Below, one piece after another: positions 1-9,133 of a DNA stretch of 64,000 nucleotides. Source of the stretch: Sphingopyxis terrae subsp. terrae NBRC 15098 (GTDB lineage: Bacteria; Pseudomonadota; Alphaproteobacteria; Sphingomonadales; Sphingomonadaceae); the NCBI RefSeq assembly GCF_001598815.1, contig NZ_BCZQ01000021.1:43709-107708 (forward strand), read 5' to 3'. The notes under the pieces are model-generated. The model did no database searches. It was not told the DNA's origin and worked only from the letters and a program-made list of their open reading frames with translations. The position numbers were made by a program, and so were the translations under genes. Position 1 is the stretch's first letter, and each line of letters starts with the position of its first letter.

Positions 1-540
1 GCGCAGCGATCCGTGCAACAGCGCGTCGGTGAGCGGCGCGGCAAGCATCGCCAGCCCCTCGCCAATCCGCGTCGGCCCCCGCCGGTCACCGGTGAGCAGG
101 CCGGGGCGCATCAGGTCGAGCCGCAGGAAATTCAGCGCGCGCAGCGCCTCCTCCACCTCACCCTTCGTCCGCAGATAGAAATTGGCGCTATGCGCCGCCG
201 CGCCGACGCTGCTGACCGCGATCATGTGCGCGGTCCCCGCCGCCTTCGCCGCGCGGGCGCAGGCGAGCAGCAGGTCATGATCGACCGCGCGAAACGCCTC
301 CTGCGAGCCCGCCTGGCGGATCGTGGTGCCGAGGCAGGAGATCAATATCCTGGGGCGCTCCGCCGCGATGATCTCGGCCCATTTGCCCGGATCGGCGGTC
401 ACGGCGCGGTGGCTGGCCCCCGCCTCGACCGGACGGCGCGCCAGCAAGGTCAGTGGCAGGGCATGGCCGCAGCGGGCAACCGCCTGTCCGACAAGCCCCG
501 TCGCTCCGATCAGAAGCGCGCGGGGCGCGGCATCAGACAT
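1..540 (-). CDS. NAD(P)-binding oxidoreductase, HTATIP2/YbjT-like (3' part lost at window edge)
   Basis: The first 180 residues are visible and the rest lies beyond base 1. A Rossmann dinucleotide-binding loop GATGLVG sits at residues 12-18. Further on come SSVGA and a YLRTK motif of the YxxxK kind, as in atypical short-chain dehydrogenases that act as NAD(P)H sensors or quinone-linked oxidoreductases. The ATG lies inside the last codons of dgt (8-base overlap), so the two are probably translated together. The family is clear from the fold motifs. The substrate cannot be told. Confidence 0.75.
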   Translation of the reverse strand, partial: MSDAAPRALLIGATGLVGQAVARCGHALPLTLLARRPVEAGASHRAVTADPGKWAEIIAAERPRILISCLGTTIRQAGSQEAFRAVDHDLLLACARAAKAAGTAHMIAVSSVGAAAHSANFYLRTKGEVEEALRALNFLRLDLMRPGLLTGDRRGPTRIGEGLAMLAAPLTDALLHGSLR

Positions 541-1705
541 GCGCCAGCGCCTCGGGCACCGCGGCACGCCCATTTATCTCTGCAAAGCGATCGATCGCGA
601 ATCGGTCGGTCATCCCGGCAATATAGTCGCCGATGTGGCGCACCGTTGCCCCGTCCGTATCGGGCAGCCGCGATGCCCATTCCTCGCCCATCAGCGCAGG
701 ATCATCCCTGTAGGCCGCAAACAGCCCCGATACGACGGTGCGCGCCGCGTCGGCGGCGGCGATCTGCGACGGATGGTGATAGAGGTTCGCATACATGAAG
801 CGTTTGAGATCGCGTTCCTGCCGCGCCAGCGTTTCCGAAAAGCCGCCGAGCGTGCGGCCCGCCGCGCGCACTTCCGCCACGCTCTCCACCCCCGCATCGG
901 CAACATTGGCCTTGGTCGCGGCGATCACGTCGTTGACCATCACGCCGATCTGGTCGCGCACCAGCTCGCGCAGCAACCGGTCGCGCGGCGCGCCCGGAAA
1001 GCGGGCTTCGACGAGGCGGAAATTGTCGGCGACGAAGGGCTGCGCCATCAACTGGTCGATCGTAAGCAGTCCCGCGCGCAGGCCGTCGTCGATATCGTGA
1101 TTGTCGTACGCGATGTCGTCGGCGACCGCCGCCACCTGCGCCTCCAGGCTGGCGTGGCTCGTCAGGTCGAGCGGAAATTCGGCGTCGATTTCCGCCAACG
1201 CCCAGCCGGGGTGCCGCACCGGACCATTGTGCTTCGCCAGCCCCTCCAGCGTTTCCCACGTCAGATTGATGCCATCGAAGCGCGGATAGGGGCATTCGAG
1301 CCGCGCGAGCGTGCGCAGCGTGTGCCCATTATGGTCGAATCCGCCATGCGCCATCATTGCGGCTTTCAGCGCGTCCTCGCCGGCGTGGCCGAAGGGCGGA
1401 TGACCTATGTCATGGGCAAGGCATAATGCCTCGGTCAAATCTTCGTTCAGCCCCAGCGCCCGGGCGATGCCGCGGCCGATCTGCGCGACTTCGATGCTGT
1501 GCGTCAGCCGGACGCGATAGTGGTCGCCGTCGGGCGCCACGAAGACCTGCGTCTTGTGGCGCAGCCGGCGAAAGGCGATCGAATGGATGATGCGGTCGCG
1601 GTCGCGCTGAAAGGCGTCGCGCGGCCCGCGCACAACGCGTCCCGGTTCGTCATGACGGCGTCCGCGCGTCGCCCTGGGGTCGCTGGCACAGGCCGACAGC
1701 GTCAT
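533..1705 (-). CDS. dgt: dGTP triphosphohydrolase-like HD-domain protein
   Basis: This 390-residue protein matches the Dgt-like family, which hydrolyses dNTPs to deoxynucleosides and triphosphate and so helps set nucleotide pools. The metal-binding HD domain is visible: His69 in RLTHS, the HD pair at residues 98-99 in LAHDIGHPPFGH, and a later Asp in DDIAYDNHD. The N-terminal RDRIIHSIAFRRLRHKTQV stretch is typical of the alphaproteobacterial form. The start ATG overlaps the stop of the upstream SPOR gene by four bases (ATGA), which suggests translational coupling. Confidence 0.9.
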   Translation of the reverse strand: MTLSACASDPRATRGRRHDEPGRVVRGPRDAFQRDRDRIIHSIAFRRLRHKTQVFVAPDGDHYRVRLTHSIEVAQIGRGIARALGLNEDLTEALCLAHDIGHPPFGHAGEDALKAAMMAHGGFDHNGHTLRTLARLECPYPRFDGINLTWETLEGLAKHNGPVRHPGWALAEIDAEFPLDLTSHASLEAQVAAVADDIAYDNHDIDDGLRAGLLTIDQLMAQPFVADNFRLVEARFPGAPRDRLLRELVRDQIGVMVNDVIAATKANVADAGVESVAEVRAAGRTLGGFSETLARQERDLKRFMYANLYHHPSQIAAADAARTVVSGLFAAYRDDPALMGEEWASRLPDTDGATVRHIGDYIAGMTDRFAIDRFAEINGRAAVPEALAHV

Positions 1706-3450
1706 TTGAAGAGATCGACCTCCTGCCCCGCATCGCTCGTGAAGACGAAGCCGTCGCCGCCCGCCTTCTTATATTGCGCGAGCCAGTCCGCAGCCGCCTT
1801 CTTGTCCTTGAACGGCCCGACGAGCAGGCGGCGCGTACGGCCCCATTCGGTCGAACCGCCATCCTTACCCTTGAACAGCGCGGCATTCTTTTTGGCGAAG
1901 CGGTTGAAATCGAAGGCGAGCGCCTTCTGGTTCGACCCCGCCGCGACTTGCACCCAGATGCGCGAGGGATTGGCCTTTTTCTTCGCGGCCTCTTCCTTCG
2001 CCTTGGCGTCGGCCTCTGCCTTGGCCTTGGCCGCGGCTTCTTCCTTTTCGCGCTTTGCCGCTTCGGCGGCGTCTGCCTTGCGCTTGTCCTCGACCAGCTT
2101 GGCAAGCGTATCGGCGCCGACCGCTCCGCTGGTGCGCTCAAGCTCCTCGGGCGGAATCTCGATCGAGCTGACGATCTGCGCCAACGAGGCGAGCGGAGCC
2201 GCAGCACTGGGCGCTGGCGTGGTCGTCGCCGACGGCGGCGCAGCGGCAGCGGCCGGCGGCTGGCCGACATCGCTCAGCGAGAAGCCCGGACCGACCGGAC
2301 CGGCACCGCTGTTTACCGCGACGCCCACCGGTTGGGCCGCCGCTGGCGCCGGTGTCGGCGCGGGAGGCTTCGCTGCCGGGACGGACGGCGTATCGGCACG
2401 GCGCACCGGCACGGCGGCTGGCGGCTGCGCCAAGGTCGGCGCAGGCGCTGGCGTGGGCGCAGGTGTCGGCTTCGAGGTCGGCGTCGGAGCCGGTCGCGTC
2501 GCCGGTGGCGGCGTGGCAGTGGCCACCTGCACCGGTTTGCCTTTGTCGCCGCGCCGTTTGCTCGGCGTCGAAGTCGGGGAAGGCGCTGGTGTCGGGGCCG
2601 GAGCGGCCGCAGCCACCTGCACGGGCTTGCGCACCGGGCCAAGTTCGCCGGCCGGGAAGCGCCCGAAATGCGCGGCGGCGGCCTGCTGCGCCGGATTGAG
2701 CCGGTCCATCTGGGTCAGATAGGGCAAAATGCTCTGCGCCAGCAGCGCCGGCATCGTCGCCTTGACGATCTCGGCCGCCTCGTCGTTGCGGCCGTTGATC
2801 GCGAGGATCATCGCGCGCGACCGCCATGCGGCACGGTCCTGGGTACGAAGCTGCGGCGTGAGGAGCTGAATCGCGCGGTCGGCTTGCCCCGTGATGCCGA
2901 GCGAGATCGCATAGCGGCGGATCACTTCGTCGCTCGGCGCGATCGAGAGGGCGAGTTGATAATCGCGCTGCGCCGCATCCTGCTGGCCCAGCAAATCGCG
3001 CGCAAGCCCGCGGTCGGCAAGGAACAGTCGCTCGGGGGCGCCGAGAAGCTGCGCCTCGCCGAAATAGTCTAGCGCCCGCGACGGCTTTTCGAGATGGAGC
3101 ATCGCCGACCCGAGCGCCGCCTTGACCGCGCCGTCGCGCGGACTCGCCTGCTCGGCACGGGTCAAAAACCCGAGCGCGGCGCGATAATCCTCCAGCTCGA
3201 TCGAGGCGCGTCCGGCATCAAGCAGCGCGGCGCTGTCGGTGGCGTTCGAGGCGAGCCGAGCGATCGCCGACGACAGCATCGTCCGCGCGGCGGTGCGCTT
3301 TTCCATCGCCGCCTTGGTGGCCGCATCGGGCGGTGTCACCTGAAATGCATGCGCCGCCGCGAACGGTGCGGCAGAGAGGAACAGCAGGCCGAGCGCGCCG
3401 ACATGAAGTCGAACGCGCCGCGGCCCCGCCGTCAATTTGGATCGCCGCAT
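1702..3450 (-). CDS. Exported TPR and SPOR-domain protein
   Basis: The protein has about 582 residues. Its N terminus has a basic start and a hydrophobic segment ending near AFAAAHAFQ, so it is probably exported to the periplasm. Residues about 45-260 look like TPR helical repeats. A long Pro/Ala/Thr linker follows (about 270-420), then a charged Lys/Glu/Ala coiled coil (about 440-500). The last 80 residues form a SPOR domain starting RIWVQVAAGS. SPOR domains bind denuded septal glycan. The gene follows ftsZ by 57 bases, where lpxC usually sits, which points to a role in division. An in-frame TTG lies two codons upstream, but the ATG at 3450 is preferred. Confidence 0.8.
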   Translation of the reverse strand: MRRSKLTAGPRRVRLHVGALGLLFLSAAPFAAAHAFQVTPPDAATKAAMEKRTAARTMLSSAIARLASNATDSAALLDAGRASIELEDYRAALGFLTRAEQASPRDGAVKAALGSAMLHLEKPSRALDYFGEAQLLGAPERLFLADRGLARDLLGQQDAAQRDYQLALSIAPSDEVIRRYAISLGITGQADRAIQLLTPQLRTQDRAAWRSRAMILAINGRNDEAAEIVKATMPALLAQSILPYLTQMDRLNPAQQAAAAHFGRFPAGELGPVRKPVQVAAAAPAPTPAPSPTSTPSKRRGDKGKPVQVATATPPPATRPAPTPTSKPTPAPTPAPAPTLAQPPAAVPVRRADTPSVPAAKPPAPTPAPAAAQPVGVAVNSGAGPVGPGFSLSDVGQPPAAAAAPPSATTTPAPSAAAPLASLAQIVSSIEIPPEELERTSGAVGADTLAKLVEDKRKADAAEAAKREKEEAAAKAKAEADAKAKEEAAKKKANPSRIWVQVAAGSNQKALAFDFNRFAKKNAALFKGKDGGSTEWGRTRRLLVGPFKDKKAAADWLAQYKKAGGDGFVFTSDAGQEVDLFK

Positions 3451-3507
3451 GGGCAAATCATCCCGTGTTCGGGCCGCCTGCCCATCGGGCGGCCGCGATG
3501 TACCCTG

Positions 3508-4947
3508 TTACTGGTTGTTCTGGCGGCCCAGGAAGCGCGGAATATCGACCCCGTCTTCCTTGTCGCCCTCTTCGGCGGGGGCCGAACCGCCGCGCGACAG
3601 GCGCGACATGCGTTCGAACAAGGTGCCGCCACCGATCGGGCGTGCCGGTTCGGCCGCAGGGGCCGGATCGGCGGCCGGCGCGGGCGCCGGTTCGGGTGCA
3701 TCGAGCACGAGCTCGTCGCTGGTATCGTCATAGGTCGCGGCGACCTGCGACAATTCCATCGGTTCTTCCTCGGCCGGCGCCGACACTTCGGCCGCGGGGG
3801 CATCGCCCAGCGAGAAGCCCGGTGCGGGGTCGGTGTCGACTTCGGGTTCCGCGGCTTCGACCGGTGCTTCCACAGCCGCCGCCTCGACCGGCTCCTCGGC
3901 AAAGGGCGCTGGGGCTGGGCTACGCGCGGGCGCGAAGGAGAAGCTGCGCGCTGCCGGTGCGGCCGGAGCCGCCGCATCACCCGAACCGTCGATGCCGGTC
4001 GCGACGACCGATACGCGAATCTTGCCTTCCAGCCCTTCGTTGAAAGCGCTGCCCCAGATGATGTTCGCATCGGGATCGACAAGCTCGCGAATATGGTTCG
4101 CGGCCTCGTCGACCTCCATCAGGCGCATGTCTTCGCCGCCGGTAATCGAGATGATGACGCCCTTCGCGCCCGCCATCGACACGCCGTCGAGCAGCGGGTT
4201 GGCGATCGCCTTTTGCGCGGCTTCGAGCGCGCGGCCGTCGCCTTCGGCTTCGCCGGTGCCCATCATCGCCTTGCCCATTTCGCGCATCACGCTGCGCACG
4301 TCGGCAAAGTCGAGGTTGATGAGGCCGGGCATGACCATCAGGTCGGTGATACCGCGCACGCCCTGCTGGAGCACTTCATCCGCCATGGTGAAGGCTTCCT
4401 TGAAGGTCGTGTTCGGGTTGGCGACCAGAAAGAGATTCTGGTTGGGAATGACGATCAGCGTGTCGACATGGTCCTGAAGCTCGGCAATGCCGGCTTCGGC
4501 CGACCGCATGCGGCGGTTGCCCTCGAAGGTGAAGGGCTTGGTCACGACGCCGACGGTCAGAATGCCGCGGTCGCGGGCCGCCTTGGCAATGACCGGAGCC
4601 GCGCCGGTTCCGGTGCCGCCGCCCATGCCAGCCGCGACGAAGCACATGTGCGCGCCGTTCAGCGCCTCTTCGACCTGCGCGATGCTTTCCTCGGCCGCCG
4701 CCCGGCCGACTTCGGGACGCGAACCCGCACCCAGACCCTGGGTGATCTGCGTTCCGAGCTGGATGCGACGCTCTGCCGGCGAGGCGTTGAGCGCCTGCGC
4801 GTCGGTGTTGGCGACGACGAAATCGACGCCCTCGACCTTCGCCGCGATCATGTTCGCGATGGCATTGCCCCCCGCGCCGCCGACGCCGATCACGGCGATA
4901 CGCGGCTTCAGTTCATCGACCTGCGGCGGGCCAATATTGATGCTCAT
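3508..4947 (-). CDS. ftsZ: Cell division GTPase FtsZ
   Basis: FtsZ is the tubulin-like protein that forms the cytoplasmic Z ring. The GTP-binding signature GGGTGTG is at residues 109-115, and the T7-loop catalytic region contains [11 protein letters not shown]. The globular domain ends near residue 318. A long Ala/Pro/Glu-rich linker of about 140 residues follows, then the conserved C-terminal tail [12 protein letters not shown], which binds FtsA and other partners. The ATG at 4947 follows a good AGGGAGA ribosome site. The codon before it (TTG) is an unlikely start. A 152-base gap separates it from ftsA and probably carries its own promoter. Confidence 0.98.
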   Translation of the reverse strand: MSINIGPPQVDELKPRIAVIGVGGAGGNAIANMIAAKVEGVDFVVANTDAQALNASPAERRIQLGTQITQGLGAGSRPEVGRAAAEESIAQVEEALNGAHMCFVAAGMGGGTGTGAAPVIAKAARDRGILTVGVVTKPFTFEGNRRMRSAEAGIAELQDHVDTLIVIPNQNLFLVANPNTTFKEAFTMADEVLQQGVRGITDLMVMPGLINLDFADVRSVMREMGKAMMGTGEAEGDGRALEAAQKAIANPLLDGVSMAGAKGVIISITGGEDMRLMEVDEAANHIRELVDPDANIIWGSAFNEGLEGKIRVSVVATGIDGSGDAAAPAAPAARSFSFAPARSPAPAPFAEEPVEAAAVEAPVEAAEPEVDTDPAPGFSLGDAPAAEVSAPAEEEPMELSQVAATYDDTSDELVLDAPEPAPAPAADPAPAAEPARPIGGGTLFERMSRLSRGGSAPAEEGDKEDGVDIPRFLGRQNNQ

Positions 4948-4999
4948 CAACCAATCTCCCTGTAGCGGCGGACCAACGCCGCTTCCCTCACCTTGCGAC

Positions 5000-5099
5000 C
5001 CATTCGGGCGGTAGTCCGGCCGCCCGTCATTGATTTATCGCATTGCACTATTGTGACGCCGGAATCACCCAAAAAATTAACCTTTCGCGCAGCCGCGCG
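5000..5099 (-). promoter_or_regulatory. Likely ftsZ promoter region with a GANTC site
   Basis: The ftsA-ftsZ gap is AT-richer than its surroundings. Read on the minus strand it holds a TTAATTTTTTGGGTG stretch and one GANTC sequence (5062-5066), the target of the cell-cycle DNA methylase CcrM in alphaproteobacteria. A 6-bp GC hairpin (5006-5011 with 5020-5025) would lie in the leader. I could not assign a convincing -10/-35 pair, so the promoter is inferred from position. Confidence 0.4.
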
Positions 5100-6356
5100 T
5101 CAGAAACTGCTCTTCAGCGCGGTGATAAGTCGGTTGATGATCGACGACCCCTTGGGACGGTACACATCCTGCGCCATCGTGGGCAGGTCGCGCAGATCCA
5201 CGGGATCGGATGCGGCATAAAGAACCAGACCGGCAAGCGTCGCGAAAGCCGGTCCCGAATGGGCATCGGGCAAGCCGTGCAAGCCGCGCGGTCGCCCGAC
5301 GCGCGCCGCCCGGCCGAGTGCGATCTGGGTATAATCGGCGATGCCTTTCAGATCGGCGCCGCCGCCGACGAGCACGACCTGACGGCCGATCGGGCCGACG
5401 AAGTGAAGATCCTTCAGCGTCCGTCCGATGTCGCCCATCATCTGGTCGAGCCGCTGACGGATGACCGAGATCAGCTGCGCGCGCGTGATGCGCGGCGCAT
5501 CGCTGCCCGCGGGCGCGCCGGGATCGAGTTCGATCAAATCATTGTTGTCGCGCGGGCTGGCCGAGGCCGAGCCGTAGAAGCTCTGCAGCCGCTGCGCCTG
5601 GCTGCGCCGGATACCGAAGGCCGAGGCGATGTCGTCGGTGATGTCGCTTGCCCCGAACGGCAGCGAAACCATCTCGACGAGCATTCCGCCTGCATAGAGC
5701 GACACCGTCGTCACCGCCGCGCCGAGCTCGACAAGCGCCACGCCAAGATCGCGTTCCTCTTCCGACAGGCAGGCGAGCCCCGCCGCGATCGGCGAGGCGA
5801 CCACCGCATTGACATCGAGATGCGCCTGCCGCACCGCGGCTTCCAGATTTCGTACCGGGGCGCCGTCGGCCATAATGATGTGGATGTCGACGCCCAGCCG
5901 GTCGGCGTGCAGCCCGATCGGATTCTTGACGCCGGTCAGCCCGTCGAGCGTGTAGAGCGCCGGCTGCGCGTGCAGGATCATCCGCCCTTCGGGATCGATC
6001 CCCGCGCGCCCGGCTGCGAGCAGATCGTCAATATCTTCCTGTTCGATGCGGTGACCGCCCAATTCGCTCTCGATCGGGGCGACGTCGCTCAAGAGGCTGC
6101 CCGCCGAGAAGCTGACCCAGACATCGTCGATATTGAGACCCGCGATACGCTCGGCCTGTTCGATCGCCTCGCGCACGATATGCTCGGTCTGCTCCATGTC
6201 GGCGACATAGCCGCGCTGGACGCCGCGGCTTTCGCGCTGGCCGGTGCCGAGCACGTGCAACTGCCCGTCGGCGGTCTGGCCCGCGATGAGCGCACAGACC
6301 TTCCACGACCCGACATCGAGCGCGGTGATAATCTTTTCGATGCGCGGCGGCGCCAT
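5100..6356 (-). CDS. ftsA: Cell division protein FtsA
   Basis: This 418-residue actin-like ATPase tethers FtsZ to the inner membrane. The N-terminal phosphate-binding motif ALDVGSWKVCALI and the later LVGGGADLKGI loop match the FtsA family. The C-terminal end, RLITALKSSF, looks like the amphipathic membrane-targeting helix. It starts 5 bases after the ftsQ stop, as in the standard ftsQ-ftsA-ftsZ order. Confidence 0.97.
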   Translation of the reverse strand: MAPPRIEKIITALDVGSWKVCALIAGQTADGQLHVLGTGQRESRGVQRGYVADMEQTEHIVREAIEQAERIAGLNIDDVWVSFSAGSLLSDVAPIESELGGHRIEQEDIDDLLAAGRAGIDPEGRMILHAQPALYTLDGLTGVKNPIGLHADRLGVDIHIIMADGAPVRNLEAAVRQAHLDVNAVVASPIAAGLACLSEEERDLGVALVELGAAVTTVSLYAGGMLVEMVSLPFGASDITDDIASAFGIRRSQAQRLQSFYGSASASPRDNNDLIELDPGAPAGSDAPRITRAQLISVIRQRLDQMMGDIGRTLKDLHFVGPIGRQVVLVGGGADLKGIADYTQIALGRAARVGRPRGLHGLPDAHSGPAFATLAGLVLYAASDPVDLRDLPTMAQDVYRPKGSSIINRLITALKSSF

Positions 6357-6361
6357 CGCTT

Positions 6362-7300
6362 CTATCCCTCGTTCGCCTGACCCGCCGACACCGCGTCGGC
6401 GGCGGCACGCGCGTCGTCGATCTTCGACGGCGCCACCTGCCCTTCGTGCGGCATGCGTAGCACGAAACGGCTGGGATCGCGCATGTCGAAACGCAGGATA
6501 CCGCGGCCAAGGAGGCGGTTTGCCCCGTCCATGTGGGCGAATTTCGCGAGCGCCGCCTTCGCTTCGGCATCGCCTTCGGGCAGCGACAGCGTTTCGCCGC
6601 TGCGGAAGCGCAGATCCCAGCGGCGGTTGCCGACCCAGGTCGCGCCCGCGAGCAGTTCCTTGAGCGAACTGGCCTCGGCGAGCAGCGCGTCGAGATCCTG
6701 CGCGCGCCGGTTGGCATTGGGGCCGATGACGAGCGGCAGGTCGGGCATGGTCGCGACCGTCACGGGTTCGAGGACGATCCCGCTGTCGTCGATCAGCGAC
6801 AATCGGCCATCATTCTGCCAGATCGCCGCCGGGGTGCGCTCGACGATATCGACCACCAGCGTATCGGGCAGGCGGCGCGACACGCGCGCATCCTTGATCC
6901 AGCCATACTGCATCAGGTCGCGGCGCACATCGTCAAGCTCGACCGCGGCCATCGAGCGGTCCTTCTGCGCCAGCGCGATATCATAGACCTTCAGCCGGTC
7001 GATGCGATCGGCACCGACCACTTCGACCTTCTTTACCTGAAATCCGGCGCGCCCGACCGCCTGCGCCCACTCTTCGTGGATTTTCGCGGTCACGCCCGTC
7101 ACCTCCGCACCGAGCACCAGCACGCCCGCCAGGCCGATACCGATCGTCCAGTTGGCGACGCGCTGAAGCTGCGCCGGGCTGATCGGCAAGGCGTTGATGA
7201 CCATGTTGAGGCGCGACTGCTTGACCGACCGGCGCCTTTTGGGCGCGCGCGACGGACGGCGCGGCGGCGCCTTCGCGCGTTTGATCCTGGTGCTGCTCAT
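6362..7300 (-). CDS. ftsQ: Cell division protein FtsQ
   Basis: FtsQ is a bitopic inner-membrane divisome protein that links early and late division factors. The 312-residue product has a strongly basic cytoplasmic N terminus, one membrane helix around residues 50-70, then a POTRA domain (FQVKKVEVVGADRID) and the FtsQ domain with RRLPDTLVVDIVERTPAAIW. I chose the ATG at 7300, ten bases after the ddl stop and preceded by GGAG. A longer frame begins inside ddl and is less likely. Confidence 0.94.
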   Translation of the reverse strand: MSSTRIKRAKAPPRRPSRAPKRRRSVKQSRLNMVINALPISPAQLQRVANWTIGIGLAGVLVLGAEVTGVTAKIHEEWAQAVGRAGFQVKKVEVVGADRIDRLKVYDIALAQKDRSMAAVELDDVRRDLMQYGWIKDARVSRRLPDTLVVDIVERTPAAIWQNDGRLSLIDDSGIVLEPVTVATMPDLPLVIGPNANRRAQDLDALLAEASSLKELLAGATWVGNRRWDLRFRSGETLSLPEGDAEAKAALAKFAHMDGANRLLGRGILRFDMRDPSRFVLRMPHEGQVAPSKIDDARAAADAVSAGQANEG

Positions 7301-7310
7301 GCTCCGCTGC

Positions 7311-8237
7311 TCATGCCAATGCTTCCCCCACGATGCGTTCGACGAGTTCGGCATAGTCCATGCCGATGGCGCGCGCCTGTTCCGGCACGAGGCTGAGCGG
7401 TGTCATCCCCGGCTGCGTATTGACCTCGAGCAGGAAAATACCCGCAAGCCCATGCTCGTCGTCCCAGCGAAAATCGGAACGCGACGCGCCCTTGCAGCCG
7501 AGCAGGCGATGCGCCTCGACCGCCAGATGCTTCATCCGCTGCGCAACGTCGGCGGGGACATCGGCAGGACAGACATGTTCGGTCAGACCGTCAGTATATT
7601 TGGCGTCATAGTCGTAGAATCCCGACTTCACGCGCAGTTCGGTGACACCGAGCGCCTCATCGCCGAGTACCGCGACCGTCAGTTCGCGCCCCTTGATGAA
7701 GGGCTCGGCGAGCAGCCGGTCGAACTCCTGCCACGGCCCCACCGCTTCGCGCGCAATCGGGTTGCCGTAGTTGCTGTCGTCCTTGACGATCGCGACGCCG
7801 ACCGACGACCCTTCGTTGACGGGTTTCAGGACATAGGGGCGCGGCAGGGGATCGGCTGAAAACAGATTTTCGCTGTCGACCATCGTCCCCGTCGGCATGG
7901 GAATACCATGCGGCACCAGCGCCTGTTTCGTCAATTCCTTGTCGATCGCGATAACCGACGTGACGAGCCCGCTGTGGGTGTATTTGAGGCCCATGAGGTC
8001 GAGCATGCCCTGCACGGTGCCGTCTTCGCCCGGAACGCCGTGGAGGGCGTTGAAGACGACATCGGGCCGCGCTTCGGCAAGCCGCAAAGCGACGTCGCGG
8101 TCCATGTCGATGCGCGTGACCCTGTGCCCGCGGCTTTCCAGCGCGTCGGCAACGCCCTTGCCGCTCATCAGCGACACTTCGCGTTCAGCGGACCAGCCGC
8201 CCATCAGGACGGCGACATGCCACGGACCCCGGCTCAC
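7311..8237 (-). CDS. ddl: D-alanine--D-alanine ligase
   Basis: This ATP-grasp enzyme joins two D-Ala residues for the MurF step. The product is 308 residues, the usual DdlB length. N-terminal VAVLMGGWSAEREVSL, YVLKPVNEGSSVGV and the C-terminal LLEVNTQPGMT are diagnostic. The start is a GTG at 8237 that shares a GTGA overlap with the murB stop and is preceded by GGGAG. An upstream in-frame ATG at 8267 would extend it by ten poorly conserved residues. Confidence 0.95.
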   Translation of the reverse strand: MSRGPWHVAVLMGGWSAEREVSLMSGKGVADALESRGHRVTRIDMDRDVALRLAEARPDVVFNALHGVPGEDGTVQGMLDLMGLKYTHSGLVTSVIAIDKELTKQALVPHGIPMPTGTMVDSENLFSADPLPRPYVLKPVNEGSSVGVAIVKDDSNYGNPIAREAVGPWQEFDRLLAEPFIKGRELTVAVLGDEALGVTELRVKSGFYDYDAKYTDGLTEHVCPADVPADVAQRMKHLAVEAHRLLGCKGASRSDFRWDDEHGLAGIFLLEVNTQPGMTPLSLVPEQARAIGMDYAELVERIVGEALA

Positions 8238-9133
8238 TTCGCCACTCCCACGCGCTGAATCTCCCATTGCAGTTCCACGCCGCTCTTCGCCTTCACCCGG
8301 CGGCGGACTTCCTCGCCGAGCGCTTCGATGTCGGCGCTCGTCGCCGCACCGGTGTTGATCAGGAAATTGGTATGCTTCTCGCTCACCTGCGCGCCGCCGA
8401 TGGCGAAACCGCGGCAACCGGCCTCATCGACAAGCTGCCACGCCTTGTGACCCTCGGGGTTCTTGAAGGTCGATCCGCCGGTCTTCGAACGCAGCGGCTG
8501 CGACGCCTCGCGGCTCGCCGAGATACGGTCCATTTCGGCCTGGATCGCGGCGGGCTCACCCGGATGCCCGCGAAAGGTCGCGCCGATCACGATAGCACCC
8601 TCGGGCAATTCGCTGTGGCGATAGGTGTAGCCCAGATCGGCAAGCGGCAAGGTCCGGCGCTCGCCCGAGCGCAAGACGATGTCGGCTTCGACCAATATGT
8701 CCTTGACCTCGCTGCCATAGGCGCCGCCGTTCATCCGCACGAAGCCGCCAACGGTGCCGGGGATCGACCGCAGGAACTCCATCCCCGCGATTCCTGCGTC
8801 GCGCGCGGTCGACGAGACGAGGATGCCCGAGGCACCGCCTCCGCAGCGCAAGCTGGTCGCGTCGACGGCTTCGACCTTAGCAAAGGCCTTGCCGAGCCGG
8901 ACGACGACGCCCGGAAAGCCGCCGTCGCGAACGATGAGGTTCGAGCCAAGGCCGAGTGCCATCACCGGAATCGCGGGATCGAGGTCGCGCAGGAAACCGG
9001 CAAGATCATCGGCGTCCTTCGGCTCGAACAGCCAGTCGGCAGGACCGCCTGACTTGAACCAGACGAGCGGCGCCAGCGGCGCCTTTGCGGTTAGCTTGCC
9101 GCGGACCGCCGGAAGCGTATCTGCGGTGCTCAT
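8234..9133 (-). CDS. murB: UDP-N-acetylenolpyruvoylglucosamine reductase
   Basis: MurB is the FAD enzyme that reduces UDP-GlcNAc-enolpyruvate to UDP-MurNAc. The 299-residue sequence has the FAD-binding [22 protein letters not shown] stretch, [15 protein letters not shown], and [13 protein letters not shown] with the serine proton donor. The length and missing insertions fit the short type IIa MurB. Its ATG overlaps the murC stop by four bases. Confidence 0.96.
   Translation of the reverse strand: MSTADTLPAVRGKLTAKAPLAPLVWFKSGGPADWLFEPKDADDLAGFLRDLDPAIPVMALGLGSNLIVRDGGFPGVVVRLGKAFAKVEAVDATSLRCGGGASGILVSSTARDAGIAGMEFLRSIPGTVGGFVRMNGGAYGSEVKDILVEADIVLRSGERRTLPLADLGYTYRHSELPEGAIVIGATFRGHPGEPAAIQAEMDRISASREASQPLRSKTGGSTFKNPEGHKAWQLVDEAGCRGFAIGGAQVSEKHTNFLINTGAATSADIEALGEEVRRRVKAKSGVELQWEIQRVGVAK

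Noticed and set aside
3094..4965. 623-residue open frame on the plus strand
   Set aside because: It is antisense to ftsZ and the SPOR gene, and its Arg/His-rich sequence is typical of a shadow frame in GC-rich DNA.
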